Assembly (NCBI RefSeq): GCF_900172345.1
Contig: NZ_FWFY01000004.1
Location: 186,001 to 250,000 of the forward strand
Length of the DNA: 64,000 bases
Source of the DNA: Limimaricola soesokkakensis
GTDB taxonomy: Bacteria; Pseudomonadota; Alphaproteobacteria; Rhodobacterales; Rhodobacteraceae
Reading direction: 5' to 3'
The notes beneath the pieces are model-generated. The model saw only the letters and a list, made by a program, of their open reading frames with translations. It made no database searches and had not been told where the DNA came from. Shown here piece by piece: positions 35,593 to 43,880 of this stretch. Both the position numbers and the translations under genes were made by a program. Within the stretch, counting starts at the first letter, position 1. Each line of letters opens with the position of its first letter.

Positions 35593-36025
35593 CAGGTTCT
35601 GGGAACTGCCGCTCGAACAGCTGGACCGCAAGGAATGGGAGGCGCTCTGCGACGGCTGCGGCAAGTGCTGCCTCAACAAGATCGAGGACGAGGACACCGG
35701 AGAGGTGGCGCTGACCCGCGTCGCCTGCCGCCTGCTCGACGGTGCGACCTGCCTGTGCACGAAATACGCGACGCGGCACAAATACGTGCCCGAATGCATC
35801 GTGCTGACGCCCGAGAAGATCGCCGAGACGATGTATTGGCTGCCCGCCACCTGTGCCTACCGGCTGCGCGCCGAGGGCCGGCCACTTCATGACTGGCACC
35901 ACCTGATTTCGGGCGACCGGGAGGCGGTGCACCGCGCCGGGGTTTCAATGGCGGGCCGTACCGTGCCGGAAACCCAGGTCGATGACGACGACTGGGAAGA
36001 TCACATCATCGAGGAACCCGTCTGA
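35585..36025 (+). CDS. YcgN-family cysteine cluster protein (UPF0260)
   Basis: A 146-residue protein with the zinc/iron-chelatase-like cysteine cluster CDGCGKCC (C22, C25, C28, C29) and further cysteines at 48, 56, 58, 71 and 90, matching UPF0260/YcgN. Function is unknown; the cluster probably binds a metal or Fe-S centre. It overlaps ribF by eight bases and the aldolase gene by one (TGATG), so all are co-translated. Confidence 0.92.
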   Translation: MRDRFWELPLEQLDRKEWEALCDGCGKCCLNKIEDEDTGEVALTRVACRLLDGATCLCTKYATRHKYVPECIVLTPEKIAETMYWLPATCAYRLRAEGRPLHDWHHLISGDREAVHRAGVSMAGRTVPETQVDDDDWEDHIIEEPV

Positions 36026-37071
36026 TGCAGTTCGCCTCCGACAATGCCGGACCGGCCCATCCCGCGATTCTCGAGGCGATCGCCAAGGCCAATGACGGCC
36101 ACCAGCGCGCCTATGGCTCGGAAAGCGCGATGGACCGGGTCCGCGCACGCATCCGCGAGATCTTCGAGGCACCGCAGGCCGAAGTGCATCTCGTGGCGAC
36201 CGGCACCGCGGCTAACGCGCTGATCCTCGGCTGCATGGCCAAGCCCTGGGACGCGGTCTTCTGCTCCGAACACGCGCATATCGAGCATGACGAGGGCAAC
36301 GCCCCCGAATTCTATACCGGCGGCGCCAAGCTCAGCCTCGTGCCCGCCCCCGATGGACGCATCACGGCGGCAGAGCTCGACCGGGTCATCGGCCCGGTGG
36401 GTGCGCGCTCGTTCCACAACGCGCAGCCCGGCCCGATCTCGATCACGCAGGTGACCGAGACCGGCAGCGTCTATGCGCTCGACCAGATCTGCGCCATCGG
36501 CGATCTCGCCCGGGCCCGGGGCCAACGGCTGCACATGGACGGCGCGCGATTCGCCAACGCCGTGGCGGCTCTGGGCTGTTCTCCGGCGGACATGACCTGG
36601 AGGGCGGGGGTCGACGCGCTGAGTTTCGGCGGCACCAAGAATGGCTGCCTCGGCGTCGAGGCGGCGATTTTCTTCGACCCGGCGCTCGCCGCGGATTTCG
36701 CGCTGCGCCGCAAGCGCGGCGGGCACCTGTTCTCCAAGCACCGGTTTCTCTCGGCACAGATGGAGGCCTATCTCGCGGGGGACCTCTGGCGCGATCTGGC
36801 GCGCCGGGCCAACGCCGCCTGCACGAAGCTGGTGGCGGGACTGCTCGCCCATCCGGAGGCCGAGATCCTGCATCCGGCCGAGGCCAATCTCGTCTTCGTC
36901 TCCCTGCCCCGTGCCACGCTGCGGCGGTTGATCGAGGCCGGCGCCGATTTCTACGTGATGGATGGCGATCCGATGACGGGCGACCCGGCCGAGCGGCTCA
37001 CCGCGCGCATGGTCTGCGACTGGTCCTTGGGCGAGGAGCGCGTTGCGCGGTTCCTGTCGCTGCTTGGCTGA
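36025..37071 (+). CDS. ltaE: Low-specificity threonine aldolase (beta-eliminating lyase family)
   Basis: A 348-residue PLP enzyme that cleaves threonine and allo-threonine to glycine and acetaldehyde. The PLP lysine is K205 in SFGGTKNG, and the LHMDGARFANA block binds the cofactor. It is the last gene of the pyrophosphatase-HAD-ribF-ycgN chain. Its stop is followed at once by the half-hairpin into which a 1.2-kb segment has apparently inserted. Confidence 0.93.
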   Translation: MQFASDNAGPAHPAILEAIAKANDGHQRAYGSESAMDRVRARIREIFEAPQAEVHLVATGTAANALILGCMAKPWDAVFCSEHAHIEHDEGNAPEFYTGGAKLSLVPAPDGRITAAELDRVIGPVGARSFHNAQPGPISITQVTETGSVYALDQICAIGDLARARGQRLHMDGARFANAVAALGCSPADMTWRAGVDALSFGGTKNGCLGVEAAIFFDPALAADFALRRKRGGHLFSKHRFLSAQMEAYLAGDLWRDLARRANAACTKLVAGLLAHPEAEILHPAEANLVFVSLPRATLRRLIEAGADFYVMDGDPMTGDPAERLTARMVCDWSLGEERVARFLSLLG

Positions 37072-37074
37072 AAA

Positions 37075-37092
37075 GGGGGCCGTCGAAGGCCC
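37075..37092. terminator. Interrupted terminator, left half
   Basis: GGGGGCC-GTCGAA-GGCCC follows the aldolase stop by three bases. Joining 37092 directly to 38322 gives GGGGGCC-GTCGAA-GGCCCCC, a perfect 7-bp hairpin between the convergent aldolase and isomerase genes. As it stands the right arm is cut short by the inserted segment. Confidence 0.7.
37082..37092 (+). repeat. 11-bp direct repeat GTCGAAGGCCC, left copy
   Basis: Identical to 38311-38321. The two copies lie immediately outside the inverted repeats of the 37093-38310 segment, as expected for a target-site duplication. Confidence 0.8.
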
Positions 37093-37112
37093 AAGCCCCT
37101 TACCGGATGTGT
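37093..37112 (+). repeat. Terminal inverted repeat, left
   Basis: Exact reverse complement of 38291-38310. Similarity ends abruptly on the inner side. Confidence 0.85.
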
Positions 37113-37676
37113 TGCAGGTCAGGCTAAGACGAAGCCGCCCCTACGGCCGCTTCGAGCCCAAAACCTTCGTGCAGATCAGTGGTGCGTGCCACGTCGATCT
37201 CTACGAGAGGGACGAACACGTCAGGAAGGCCGTCAATGCGATGGAGGGCTTCTTCCAGGAGCATAGCGGTGCACGGAAGGTGGCGGCCTGAGCACTAAGG
37301 CCAACGCCCTGATCGACAACTGAACAGTTGGACCGCCAGTGAAGGCGCTGGTGGGCCAATGTCATTGTGATCTTGGGGGGCAGAGCGAAGAGCACCGGTT
37401 CGGCGAACAAGTTCTCATACCCCTGTCCGATGCGAGATCATCAGCACGCACAATAACCTCGACTGCCCCCTGACCAGCCGTGTCAGATGCGAATGCTTTT
37501 GACAGGCCTGGAAGGCCCTTCTATCGAGACCGTATGATCTGCTGTCATCAGACCCTGAGCTATTACCGCCGTTCCTGACGGCGGCTCGATGATGCGTGAC
37601 GATCAGAGAAGCCGCCGCCTATGGGCGGCTCGATCGGTTCAGAGGCGTCCATGCCAGTTCCCAGAAGGAAGCTCCG
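37113..37676. other. Non-coding interior of the inserted segment
   Basis: These 564 bases hold only a hydrolase fragment (37166-37291), then sequence of lower GC and no usable frame. Two small hairpins precede the NTF2-like gene: CCGCCGT/ACGGCGG (37566-37584) and GCCGCC/GGCGGC (about 37610-37628). Confidence 0.55.
37166..37291 (+). pseudogene. C-terminal fragment of an alpha/beta hydrolase
   Basis: The frame ending at 37291 gives 41 residues including GACHVDLYERDEHVRKA and AMEGFFQEH. This matches the C-terminal end of alpha/beta hydrolases, where the His of G-x-x-HVDLY is catalytic. Nothing upstream encodes the rest of the enzyme; the frame before it runs into the inverted repeat and the aldolase gene. 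It is a remnant brought with, or truncated by, the inserted segment. Confidence 0.6.
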
Positions 37677-38066
37677 ATGACCCTCGAAGACCTCTGCCAC
37701 CGCTACCTTGACGCCCTGAACACCGGCGATTTGGAAAGCGTCCGCGCCCTGTTTGTGCCCGGCGCCGAGATCGTCTCGCCGCTCTACGGCGTCCGGCCCG
37801 CGCACGACTTCTATGCCGAGCTCTTCGCAGATACGGCGCGATCGGAGACGACGCTACTCAACGTCTTCGACAGCTCCGCCGGTGGCCGATCCGTCGCGCT
37901 GCATTTTCGCTATGTGTGGACCCTCGCCAGCGGCAAGGTCGTCGAGTTCGAATGCGTCGACGTCTTCGAACTGGCCGAGGACCGGCAGCGCTTTACGAAG
38001 ATGACCATCATCTACGACACTGCGCCTCTGAGGTCCGATTTCGAAGCATCGCGGAAGCAAACTTGA
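37677..38066 (+). CDS. NTF2/SnoaL-like protein
   Basis: A 129-residue cone-fold protein of the nuclear transport factor 2/SnoaL superfamily, seen from the opening LEDLCHRYLDALNTGDLESVRALF and the later alternating strand pattern (VALHFRYVWTL). AGAAGGA lies seven bases before the ATG. It is the only intact gene inside the 1.2-kb segment bounded by inverted repeats, next to an alpha/beta hydrolase fragment; such pairs are common. Reaction and ligand are unknown. A strong hairpin follows 14 bases after the stop. Confidence 0.82.
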   Translation: MTLEDLCHRYLDALNTGDLESVRALFVPGAEIVSPLYGVRPAHDFYAELFADTARSETTLLNVFDSSAGGRSVALHFRYVWTLASGKVVEFECVDVFELAEDRQRFTKMTIIYDTAPLRSDFEASRKQT

Positions 38067-38080
38067 GCTCTGGCCAATGA

Positions 38081-38116
38081 AGCGGTCGTTCGCGCCTTGC
38101 GCGGCGAATGACCGCT
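38081..38116. repeat. Imperfect palindrome after the NTF2-like gene
   Basis: AGCGGTCGTTCGC and GCGAATGACCGCT pair over 13 positions (one G-T) around a 10-base loop. It may terminate the NTF2-like transcript; I believe similar GCGGTCATTCG palindromes recur in Rhodobacteraceae intergenic DNA. Confidence 0.55.
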
Positions 38117-38290
38117 ATCTGCCCTTCCCTAGAGAGGTCCTCGCAGGCGCGGCGGAAATCGTGCAGATGCAGCGAACGGCGGCAAGGTCCGCACAACTGA
38201 CATTCAAGACCCGGACGTTCTCGCAGATTTCTGCGAAGGTGTCCGCATGGTGGCAATGTATTAAAGCCGGGACTTCACCGTTTGGGTGCC

Positions 38291-38310
38291 ACACATCCGG
38301 TAAGGGGCTT
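38291..38310 (-). repeat. Terminal inverted repeat, right
   Basis: Perfect reverse complement of 37093-37112; marks the right boundary of the inserted segment. Confidence 0.85.
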
Positions 38311-38321
38311 GTCGAAGGCCC
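38311..38321 (+). repeat. 11-bp direct repeat GTCGAAGGCCC, right copy
   Basis: Second copy of the putative target-site duplication, ending nine bases before the isomerase stop codon. Confidence 0.8.
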
Positions 38322-38330
38322 CCGCCCCCG

Positions 38331-38930
38331 TCAGAGCCTTCCCGACAGGTGCAGTTCGAGATCCGACAGCCGGTCCTGGCCCCAGAACCGCTCGTCGGTG
38401 TCGGTGATGTAAAAGGGCGAGCCGAAGACGCCGCGCCGCACCGCCTCTTCGAGATTCTGCGCATATTCGTCCGCTGCGAGCATCAGGTTGCTCTCGGCCA
38501 GATCCGGGTCGAAGCCCGCCTCCTCGAGCGCCGTGCGGATCACGTCCTCCTGCGCGATGTCCTTTTCCTCGGCCCAGCAGGAGCGCGTGATCGCGTGCAC
38601 CAGCCGCCCCATATCGCCGCCGCCGGCCCGCTGCGCGTTGATGATCGCGTAGGACGAGGGCGCGGCGTTGGTCGGCCAGTTGGCGGGCCGCATCACCAGG
38701 GGCAGTCCCGCCTTCTTGGCCTGACGCCGCATCTCCTGCTTGCGGTATTCGAGCCGGCTCGGATGCCGGTCCTTCGGCAGCTGGCCGCCCGAGCGCGGAA
38801 ACAGCGCCATCACGTCCATCGGCTTGTAGGAGATTTCGGCCCCATGCTTGGCGGCGATTTCCTCGAGCCGGGTTCCCGCGATGTAGACGTAAGGCGACAG
38901 CGTCGCGAAAAAGTAGTCGATCCTAGCCAT
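38331..38930 (-). CDS. 2-hydroxychromene-2-carboxylate isomerase family (DsbA/kappa-GST fold)
   Basis: A 199-residue thioredoxin-fold protein of the HCCA isomerase/kappa-class GST family. The N-terminal DYFFATLSPYVYIA holds the active Ser where DsbA has Cys, and the late GVFGSPFYIT block binds glutathione. Members isomerise naphthalene-pathway intermediates or conjugate glutathione; without other aromatic genes here, the role is uncertain. It is convergent with the aldolase, and the inserted segment lies between their ends. Confidence 0.9.
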   Translation of the reverse strand: MARIDYFFATLSPYVYIAGTRLEEIAAKHGAEISYKPMDVMALFPRSGGQLPKDRHPSRLEYRKQEMRRQAKKAGLPLVMRPANWPTNAAPSSYAIINAQRAGGGDMGRLVHAITRSCWAEEKDIAQEDVIRTALEEAGFDPDLAESNLMLAADEYAQNLEEAVRRGVFGSPFYITDTDERFWGQDRLSDLELHLSGRL

Positions 38931-39056
38931 CGAGCCCCTCCCCGGGCGTTACCGCCCATCGGGCAGGTTTGCGCCATGCTAGGGCTGTGCTAGGCGGTGT
39001 CAATCTGTCCGCCGCCCCGCTGCGGGGCTGCCCAAGCCTGCCAAGGATGCCGCTTG

Positions 39057-40076
39057 ATGCCCACCCTGAACGAGCCGAAGCTGATCGCCGGTAACGCCAA
39101 CAAACCCCTCGCCCAAGCGGTCGCACGCCGCATGTCGATGCACCGGGGCATGAATGTCGGTCTTGTCGACGCAAGGATCGAGCGGTTCAACGACCAGGAG
39201 ATCTTCGTCGAGGTCTATGAGAACGTCCGCGGCGAGGACATGTTCATCATCCAGCCGACCTCGAACCCGGCCAACGACAACCTGATGGAACTGCTGATCA
39301 TGGCCGATGCGCTGCGGCGCTCCTCGGCGGCGCGGATCACCGCCGTGATTCCCTATTTCGGCTATGCCCGTCAGGACCGCCGCGCCAAGGCGCGCACGCC
39401 GATTTCGGCCAAGCTCGTCGCAAACCTGATCGCCGAGGCCGGGATCGAGCGGGTGCTGACCATGGACCTGCACGCGGCCCAGATCCAGGGTTTCTTCGAC
39501 ATCCCCGTCGACAACCTCTACGCCGCGCCGATCTTCGCGCTCGACGTCGCGCATCACTTCAAGGGCCGGCGCGACGAGGTCATGGTGGTCTCGCCCGATG
39601 TCGGCGGCGTCGCCCGCGCCCGCGAGCTGGCCAAGCGCATCGGCGCGCCGCTGGCGATCGTCGACAAGCGCCGTGAGAAAGCCGGCGAAGTGGCCGAGAT
39701 GACCGTGATCGGCGACGTCTCGGGCAAGGCCTGCATCATCGTCGACGACATCTGCGACACCGCCGGCACGCTGTGCAAGGCGGCCGAGACGCTGATGGAG
39801 GCCGGCGCCACCGAGGTGCACAGCTACATCACCCACGGCGTGCTGTCGGGCCCGGCGGTGAGCCGGATCGAGAAATCGGTGATGAAGTCGCTGGTGATCA
39901 CCGACTCGATCGAGCCGACCGAGGCGGTACGCAGCGCCCCGAACATCCGCATCGTGCCGACCGCGCCGATGTTCGCCCAGGCGATCCTCAACATCTGGAA
40001 CGGTACCAGCGTCTCTTCGCTGTTCGAGCACGAGACCCTGACGCCGATCTACGAAGGCATGTACGCGGCGGACTGA
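39057..40076 (+). CDS. prs: Ribose-phosphate pyrophosphokinase (PRPP synthetase)
   Basis: A 339-residue PRPP synthetase that makes 5-phosphoribosyl diphosphate from ribose 5-phosphate and ATP. It shows [18 protein letters not shown], given by its NDQEIFVEV core, [12 protein letters not shown] (ATP loop) and the PRPP loop [16 protein letters not shown] precedes the ATG at 39057; earlier codons are not conserved. A hairpin (40089-40111) follows the stop. Confidence 0.97.
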   Translation: MPTLNEPKLIAGNANKPLAQAVARRMSMHRGMNVGLVDARIERFNDQEIFVEVYENVRGEDMFIIQPTSNPANDNLMELLIMADALRRSSAARITAVIPYFGYARQDRRAKARTPISAKLVANLIAEAGIERVLTMDLHAAQIQGFFDIPVDNLYAAPIFALDVAHHFKGRRDEVMVVSPDVGGVARARELAKRIGAPLAIVDKRREKAGEVAEMTVIGDVSGKACIIVDDICDTAGTLCKAAETLMEAGATEVHSYITHGVLSGPAVSRIEKSVMKSLVITDSIEPTEAVRSAPNIRIVPTAPMFAQAILNIWNGTSVSSLFEHETLTPIYEGMYAAD

Positions 40077-40088
40077 GCGCCGCTTGGC

Positions 40089-40111
40089 GGGGCTCTCAGC
40101 CGAGGAGCCCC
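40089..40111. terminator. Convergent hairpin after prs
   Basis: GGGGCTC (40089-40095) and GAGCCCC (40105-40111) form a perfect 7-bp stem with a nine-base loop. It overlaps the last codons and stop of the convergent membrane-protein gene. Confidence 0.55.
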
Positions 40112-40446
40112 GTCAACACTTGCGACAGCGCCGCGGTCAGCGGCTCCGGCTGCATCAGCCAGAGCAGCGCCTTGCCCGTCTCGCCCATCGCTTCGAAACG
40201 CGACAGCAGTTCCTCGAACGCAACGGCATCGAAGCGGGCGAGCAGGAAGCTCTTGGCGCCGAGAGCGGTCACCAAGGGCAGAAGCAATACGATCAGGAAA
40301 GCGAGGGCCGTGCTGGGGCGGCGCCGCGGCATGGCGACGATGAGACCGTCATCGAGAACGTAATGCTCGACGCCCTTCGACAGGCGGCGATTGCAAAACT
40401 CGATCCGGTTGAGACGGGATTCGAAGCTCGGCGAAACACGATACAT
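40096..40446 (-). CDS. Conserved small membrane protein, Rhodobacteraceae type
   Basis: A 116-residue protein opening with YRVSPSFESRLNRIE, followed by a short basic stretch (MPRRRPS), one membrane helix at about 46-64 (ALAFLIVLLLPLVTALGAK) and a polar C-terminal domain rich in Ala/Leu. From memory, proteins of this layout are common in Rhodobacteraceae, but no function is known. It is convergent with prs and in the same direction as prmA, 132 bases downstream of nothing on its strand. Confidence 0.65.
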   Translation of the reverse strand: MYRVSPSFESRLNRIEFCNRRLSKGVEHYVLDDGLIVAMPRRRPSTALAFLIVLLLPLVTALGAKSFLLARFDAVAFEELLSRFEAMGETGKALLWLMQPEPLTAALSQVLTGLLG

Positions 40447-40578
40447 GGCAAGCAGTCCTGGCGAGGTGCCCCCACCCCACCTTGTCAGGACTATTGCCAG
40501 ATCATGGCAAGATTATGGCAGCCGCGCCACTTTCCGGCGGGAATGCGGCGCGACGCCACCGCGGCGACATGGTTCGGC

Positions 40579-41451
40579 TCAGCCGCGCTTCATGTCGAGC
40601 GTGGTCCATTCGCCGTGGCTCGCGCGTCCGGCGCGAGCGAAGCCGTTCTCGACATAGACCGTCTCGACTGCGTCGGCCTGCTCGTTGAGGATGCCGGACA
40701 GGATCACCCGGCCGCCGGGGGCCACCTTCTGCGCCATCTCCGGGGCGAGCGCCACCAGCGGCCCCTTTAGGATGTTGGCGAAGACCAGGTCGAAAGGCGC
40801 CGCCGCCTCGAGCGCCTCGTGCTCGAACCCCGCCGCTTCCAGGCATTCCACCTGCCCCGCCATGCCGTTCGCCGCAAGGTTGACCTCGGCCACCTCGACC
40901 GCCACCGCATCGATATCCGAAGCCATCACCCGCGCCTCGGGCCAGACCCGCGCCGCCGCCATGGCGAGCACCGCGGTGCCGCAGCCGATATCGGCGACAC
41001 GCGCCGGCGTCGCGCCCTCGGTGGCCAGCGCGTCGAGCGCCTTGAGGCAGCCCAGCGTCGTGCCGTGATGCCCGGTGCCGAAGGCCATCGCCGCCTCGAT
41101 CAAGAGTGGGATGGCGCCCTCGGGCACCCGGTCGGCGTCGTGGCTGCCATAGACGAAGAAGCGGCCCGCCTCGACCGGCGCGAGGTCGCGGCGCACCTTG
41201 GCGACCCAATCCTGATCGGGCACCTCTGACACCAGGAACGGCTTCGCGCCGTGGCTTGCCGCCAGCAGGTCGAGCGCCACCCCGTCGGGGGCCTCCTCGA
41301 AATAGGCGGTGACCTCGAACAGGCCCGAGCCATCCTCGATCTCGAACACGCCGGTGCCGTAGGGCGTGGGCTCGAACTCTTCGAGCGCCTCCGACAGCAC
41401 CTGGCCACGGCGTTGGTCGTCGAGCTGGGTGATCGCGGTGAAGACGGGCAT
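40579..41451 (-). CDS. prmA: Ribosomal protein L11 methyltransferase family (PrmA-like)
   Basis: A 290-residue SAM-dependent methyltransferase that trimethylates ribosomal protein L11 in its characterised homologue. The SAM motif is VADIGCGTAVLAMAAA, and the FGTGHHGTTLGCL and NILKGPL blocks are typical of PrmA. The ATG at 41451 has GGAG eight bases upstream; a longer frame adds unlike sequence. It stands alone between the small membrane gene and the HWE kinase. Confidence 0.93.
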   Translation of the reverse strand: MPVFTAITQLDDQRRGQVLSEALEEFEPTPYGTGVFEIEDGSGLFEVTAYFEEAPDGVALDLLAASHGAKPFLVSEVPDQDWVAKVRRDLAPVEAGRFFVYGSHDADRVPEGAIPLLIEAAMAFGTGHHGTTLGCLKALDALATEGATPARVADIGCGTAVLAMAAARVWPEARVMASDIDAVAVEVAEVNLAANGMAGQVECLEAAGFEHEALEAAAPFDLVFANILKGPLVALAPEMAQKVAPGGRVILSGILNEQADAVETVYVENGFARAGRASHGEWTTLDMKRG

Positions 41452-41636
41452 CGGCTGTACTCCGGGCAAGGGGCTCGGGCGCGGCATAGGCGCAAGCCAT
41501 GGCCCTGGTCAATCGCCGCCCCTCTGCCCCCCCATCCACGGCCTGACCCGAGGTTTGTCGTGCTTCCTGCCGCGCCACCTCGACAGCGCCGCATTTCGGC
41601 CTTACCGCAGTTAGAGAGCAGGGGAACCCAAAAGCC

Positions 41637-43145
41637 ATGCAGCACCTTGAGGCGCTATTCGACCGCGCGCTCGACGCCGTGGTCGGGATGGATCACGAGG
41701 GCCGCGTCATCGCCTGGAACGGGTCGGCCGAGGCCATGTTCGGCCGTAGCCGCCCCGAGGCCATGGGCGCGATGATGGACGATCTCATCGTCCCGCAGCA
41801 ATACCGCGCCGCCCATGCGAAAGGGCTCGCGCATTACCTCGTCACCGGCGAGGGGCCGGTGCTGGAACAACGGGTGCGGATCACGGCGCTCGACTGCACA
41901 GGCGCCGAATTCCCGGTCGAGCTGTCGATCCTACCGGTCGCCGAGGCGGATGCGCCGCCGGTGTTCTATGCCTTCATCCGCAGCCTCGCCGCCGAAGAGG
42001 CGCATCGCCACGAGCAGGAGGCCCGCGCCCAAGAGGCCGAGATCCTGCTGCGGGTCGCCCAGAAGCTGCTGGAAGAAATCTCCTTCGAGGAGTTCACCCA
42101 GTACTGCCTGCAGGAGGTCTGCGAGATCGCCGGGCTCGAGGCCGGGCATCTCTTCGTCGCGCGCGGCGCGGGCGCGGCGCGCCACCTCGCACCCTCGGGC
42201 ATCTGGCATCTGCGCGATACGCGCTACGCCCCGATCTGCGAGGCCACCGAAGCCCAGCGCTTCACGCCCGGCATCGGGCTGCCCGGCCGCGCTTGGGCCG
42301 AGGGGCGGTTGGTGGTGGAGCCGCATTTGCCGGATGACGCGAATTTCCTGCGCCGCGACGTGTTCGAGCAAGTCGGCCTGACGCGTGGCATCGCCCTGCC
42401 GATCCTGCATAGCGGCGAGATCCACGCCGTGCTCGAATTCTACGGCACCGCGCAATCCCGGCTCGATCCGGCCTTCCTGCGAATGCTGCAGACGGTGGGC
42501 AGCCATCTCGGCCTCGCGATTCGCCGCAAGGAAGGCGCCGAGCGCCGCGAGACGTTGCGCCGCGAACTGATCCACCGGGTCGGCAACAGCCTGACCGTCC
42601 TTTCGGCGATCTATCGCAGCTGCGCCCGCCAAGCCGCCAGCATCGAAGAGTTGAGCGAGGCGTTTCTCGGCCGCGTCGCCGCCGTGGGCCAGGCCAACCG
42701 CATGGCGATCGAGGAGGCCGAAACCGGTGCCGATCTGGCTGCGCTGATCCGAGAATCAATCGGTCTTTTGCCCGAGAACGGCGCGCGTGACATCGAGGTG
42801 CCGGACCTGATCGTGGACAGCGAAAGCGTGATGCCGCTGTCGCTGGTGTTCCACGAACTGGCCACCAACGCGCTGAAATACGGCGGCTTTGGCGAAGGCA
42901 GCCGGCTCGCGATCCGGGCCATGATCTGCCCAGAGACCGACGAGTTGGTGATCGACTGGCAGGAAAGCCGGGCCGCGCCGCTCGACGCGCTCCCCGAGAA
43001 CGACCGCTCCGGATTCGGAAGCCAGCTGATCAGGCTGATGGTCGAGAGACGGCTGGGCGGGGGGTTTTCACGAGAGGTCGGCGCCGAGGGCTGCCGGATC
43101 GTGCTGCGCCTGCCGCGCGCGCGCATCGAGCGGCAGGCGGGCTGA
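41637..43145 (+). CDS. PAS-GAF HWE-type sensor histidine kinase
   Basis: A 502-residue soluble kinase: an N-terminal PAS domain (about 1-125, FDRALDAVVGMDHEGRVIAWN core), a GAF domain (about 145-300) and an HWE/HisKA_2 transmitter. The phospho-acceptor is H313 in ELIHRVGNSL and the N box is HELATNALKYGG. HWE kinases often signal light, redox or general stress in alphaproteobacteria. The PAS sequence lacks the NCRFLQ cysteine motif, so it is not a LOV domain. No response regulator gene adjoins it. A strong hairpin separates it from convergent msrA. Confidence 0.9.
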   Translation: MQHLEALFDRALDAVVGMDHEGRVIAWNGSAEAMFGRSRPEAMGAMMDDLIVPQQYRAAHAKGLAHYLVTGEGPVLEQRVRITALDCTGAEFPVELSILPVAEADAPPVFYAFIRSLAAEEAHRHEQEARAQEAEILLRVAQKLLEEISFEEFTQYCLQEVCEIAGLEAGHLFVARGAGAARHLAPSGIWHLRDTRYAPICEATEAQRFTPGIGLPGRAWAEGRLVVEPHLPDDANFLRRDVFEQVGLTRGIALPILHSGEIHAVLEFYGTAQSRLDPAFLRMLQTVGSHLGLAIRRKEGAERRETLRRELIHRVGNSLTVLSAIYRSCARQAASIEELSEAFLGRVAAVGQANRMAIEEAETGADLAALIRESIGLLPENGARDIEVPDLIVDSESVMPLSLVFHELATNALKYGGFGEGSRLAIRAMICPETDELVIDWQESRAAPLDALPENDRSGFGSQLIRLMVERRLGGGFSREVGAEGCRIVLRLPRARIERQAG

Positions 43146-43166
43146 GGCGGGGGCGCGGCCCCCGCC
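43146..43166. terminator. Bidirectional hairpin between the HWE kinase and msrA genes
   Basis: GGCGGGGGC (43146-43154) and GCCCCCGCC (43158-43166) form a perfect 9-bp stem with loop GCG. It fills the gap between the two convergent stops. Confidence 0.75.
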
Positions 43167-43173
43167 CGACGGT

Positions 43174-43824
43174 TCAGACCCCGACGCCGATCGGGCAGGT
43201 CACGCCGGTGCCGCCGATCCCGCAATAGCCGTTCGGGTTCTTGTCGAGATATTGCTGGTGGTAGTCCTCGGCCATGTAGAAGGCCGGGGCATCGACGATC
43301 TCGGTCGTGATGGCGCCGTAGCCCGCCCCGGTCAGCCGCGGCGAAAACGCCTCGCGCGAGGCCTCGGCCGCACGGAACTGAAGCTCGTTGAAGGTATAGA
43401 TGCCCGAGCGGTACTGGGTGCCCCGGTCGTTGCCCTGCCGCATTCCCTGGGTCGGGTCGTGGTTCTCCCAGAACACGCGCAGCAGTTCCTCGTAGCTGGT
43501 CTGGGCGGGATCGTAGATCACCCGCACCACCTCGTTGTGGCCGGTGCGCCCGGTGCAGACCTCCTCGTAGGTCGGGTTCGGCGTGTAGCCGCCCGCATAG
43601 CCCACCATGGTCGAATGCACGCCCGGCAGCTTCCAGAAGATCCGCTCGACGCCCCAGAAACAGCCCATGCCGAACATCGCGACCTCCATCCCCTCGGGGG
43701 CCTCGGGGTCGAGCGGCGTGCCCAGCACGGAATGGGTGGTGGCGGTGGGGATCGGCTGCGGACGGCCCGGCAGCGCGTTCTCGGGGGTGACCATCTCGGT
43801 CTTGGTCGAACTCAGGCCGAACAT
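43174..43824 (-). CDS. msrA: Peptide-methionine (S)-S-oxide reductase MsrA
   Basis: A 216-residue MsrA that reduces methionine-S-sulfoxide in proteins. The active-site motif GCFWG places the nucleophile at C55; resolving cysteines are near the C-terminus (GYCGIGG and VTCPIG). The N-terminal extension of about 48 residues has no signal peptide. GAGGAGA precedes the ATG at 43824. Confidence 0.96.
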   Translation of the reverse strand: MFGLSSTKTEMVTPENALPGRPQPIPTATTHSVLGTPLDPEAPEGMEVAMFGMGCFWGVERIFWKLPGVHSTMVGYAGGYTPNPTYEEVCTGRTGHNEVVRVIYDPAQTSYEELLRVFWENHDPTQGMRQGNDRGTQYRSGIYTFNELQFRAAEASREAFSPRLTGAGYGAITTEIVDAPAFYMAEDYHQQYLDKNPNGYCGIGGTGVTCPIGVGV

Positions 43825-43880
43825 CGCGTTCTCCTCGTCTGGTGGCTTGCCCGGCATATAGGCATGCTTCGCCCCGAGTT

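Larger units (their letters stand above)
37093..38310. mobile_element. Putative non-autonomous mobile segment with 20-bp terminal inverted repeats
   Basis: This 1,218-base segment is bounded by perfect 20-bp inverted repeats (37093-37112 and 38291-38310, starting AAGCCCCTTACCGG) and flanked by 11-bp direct repeats. Removing it plus one direct repeat rebuilds a perfect terminator hairpin between two convergent genes, which is strong evidence for insertion. Inside are a hydrolase C-terminal fragment, an NTF2-like gene and palindromic sequences, but no transposase frame. It may be a passenger cassette moved in trans or a decayed insertion sequence. The family is not recognised from the ends. Confidence 0.65.

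Noticed and set aside
37201-37410. Minus-strand open frame inside the inserted segment as a transposase remnant
   Set aside because: Its translation has no DDE or HUH motif and no helix-turn-helix; it overlaps the hydrolase fragment.
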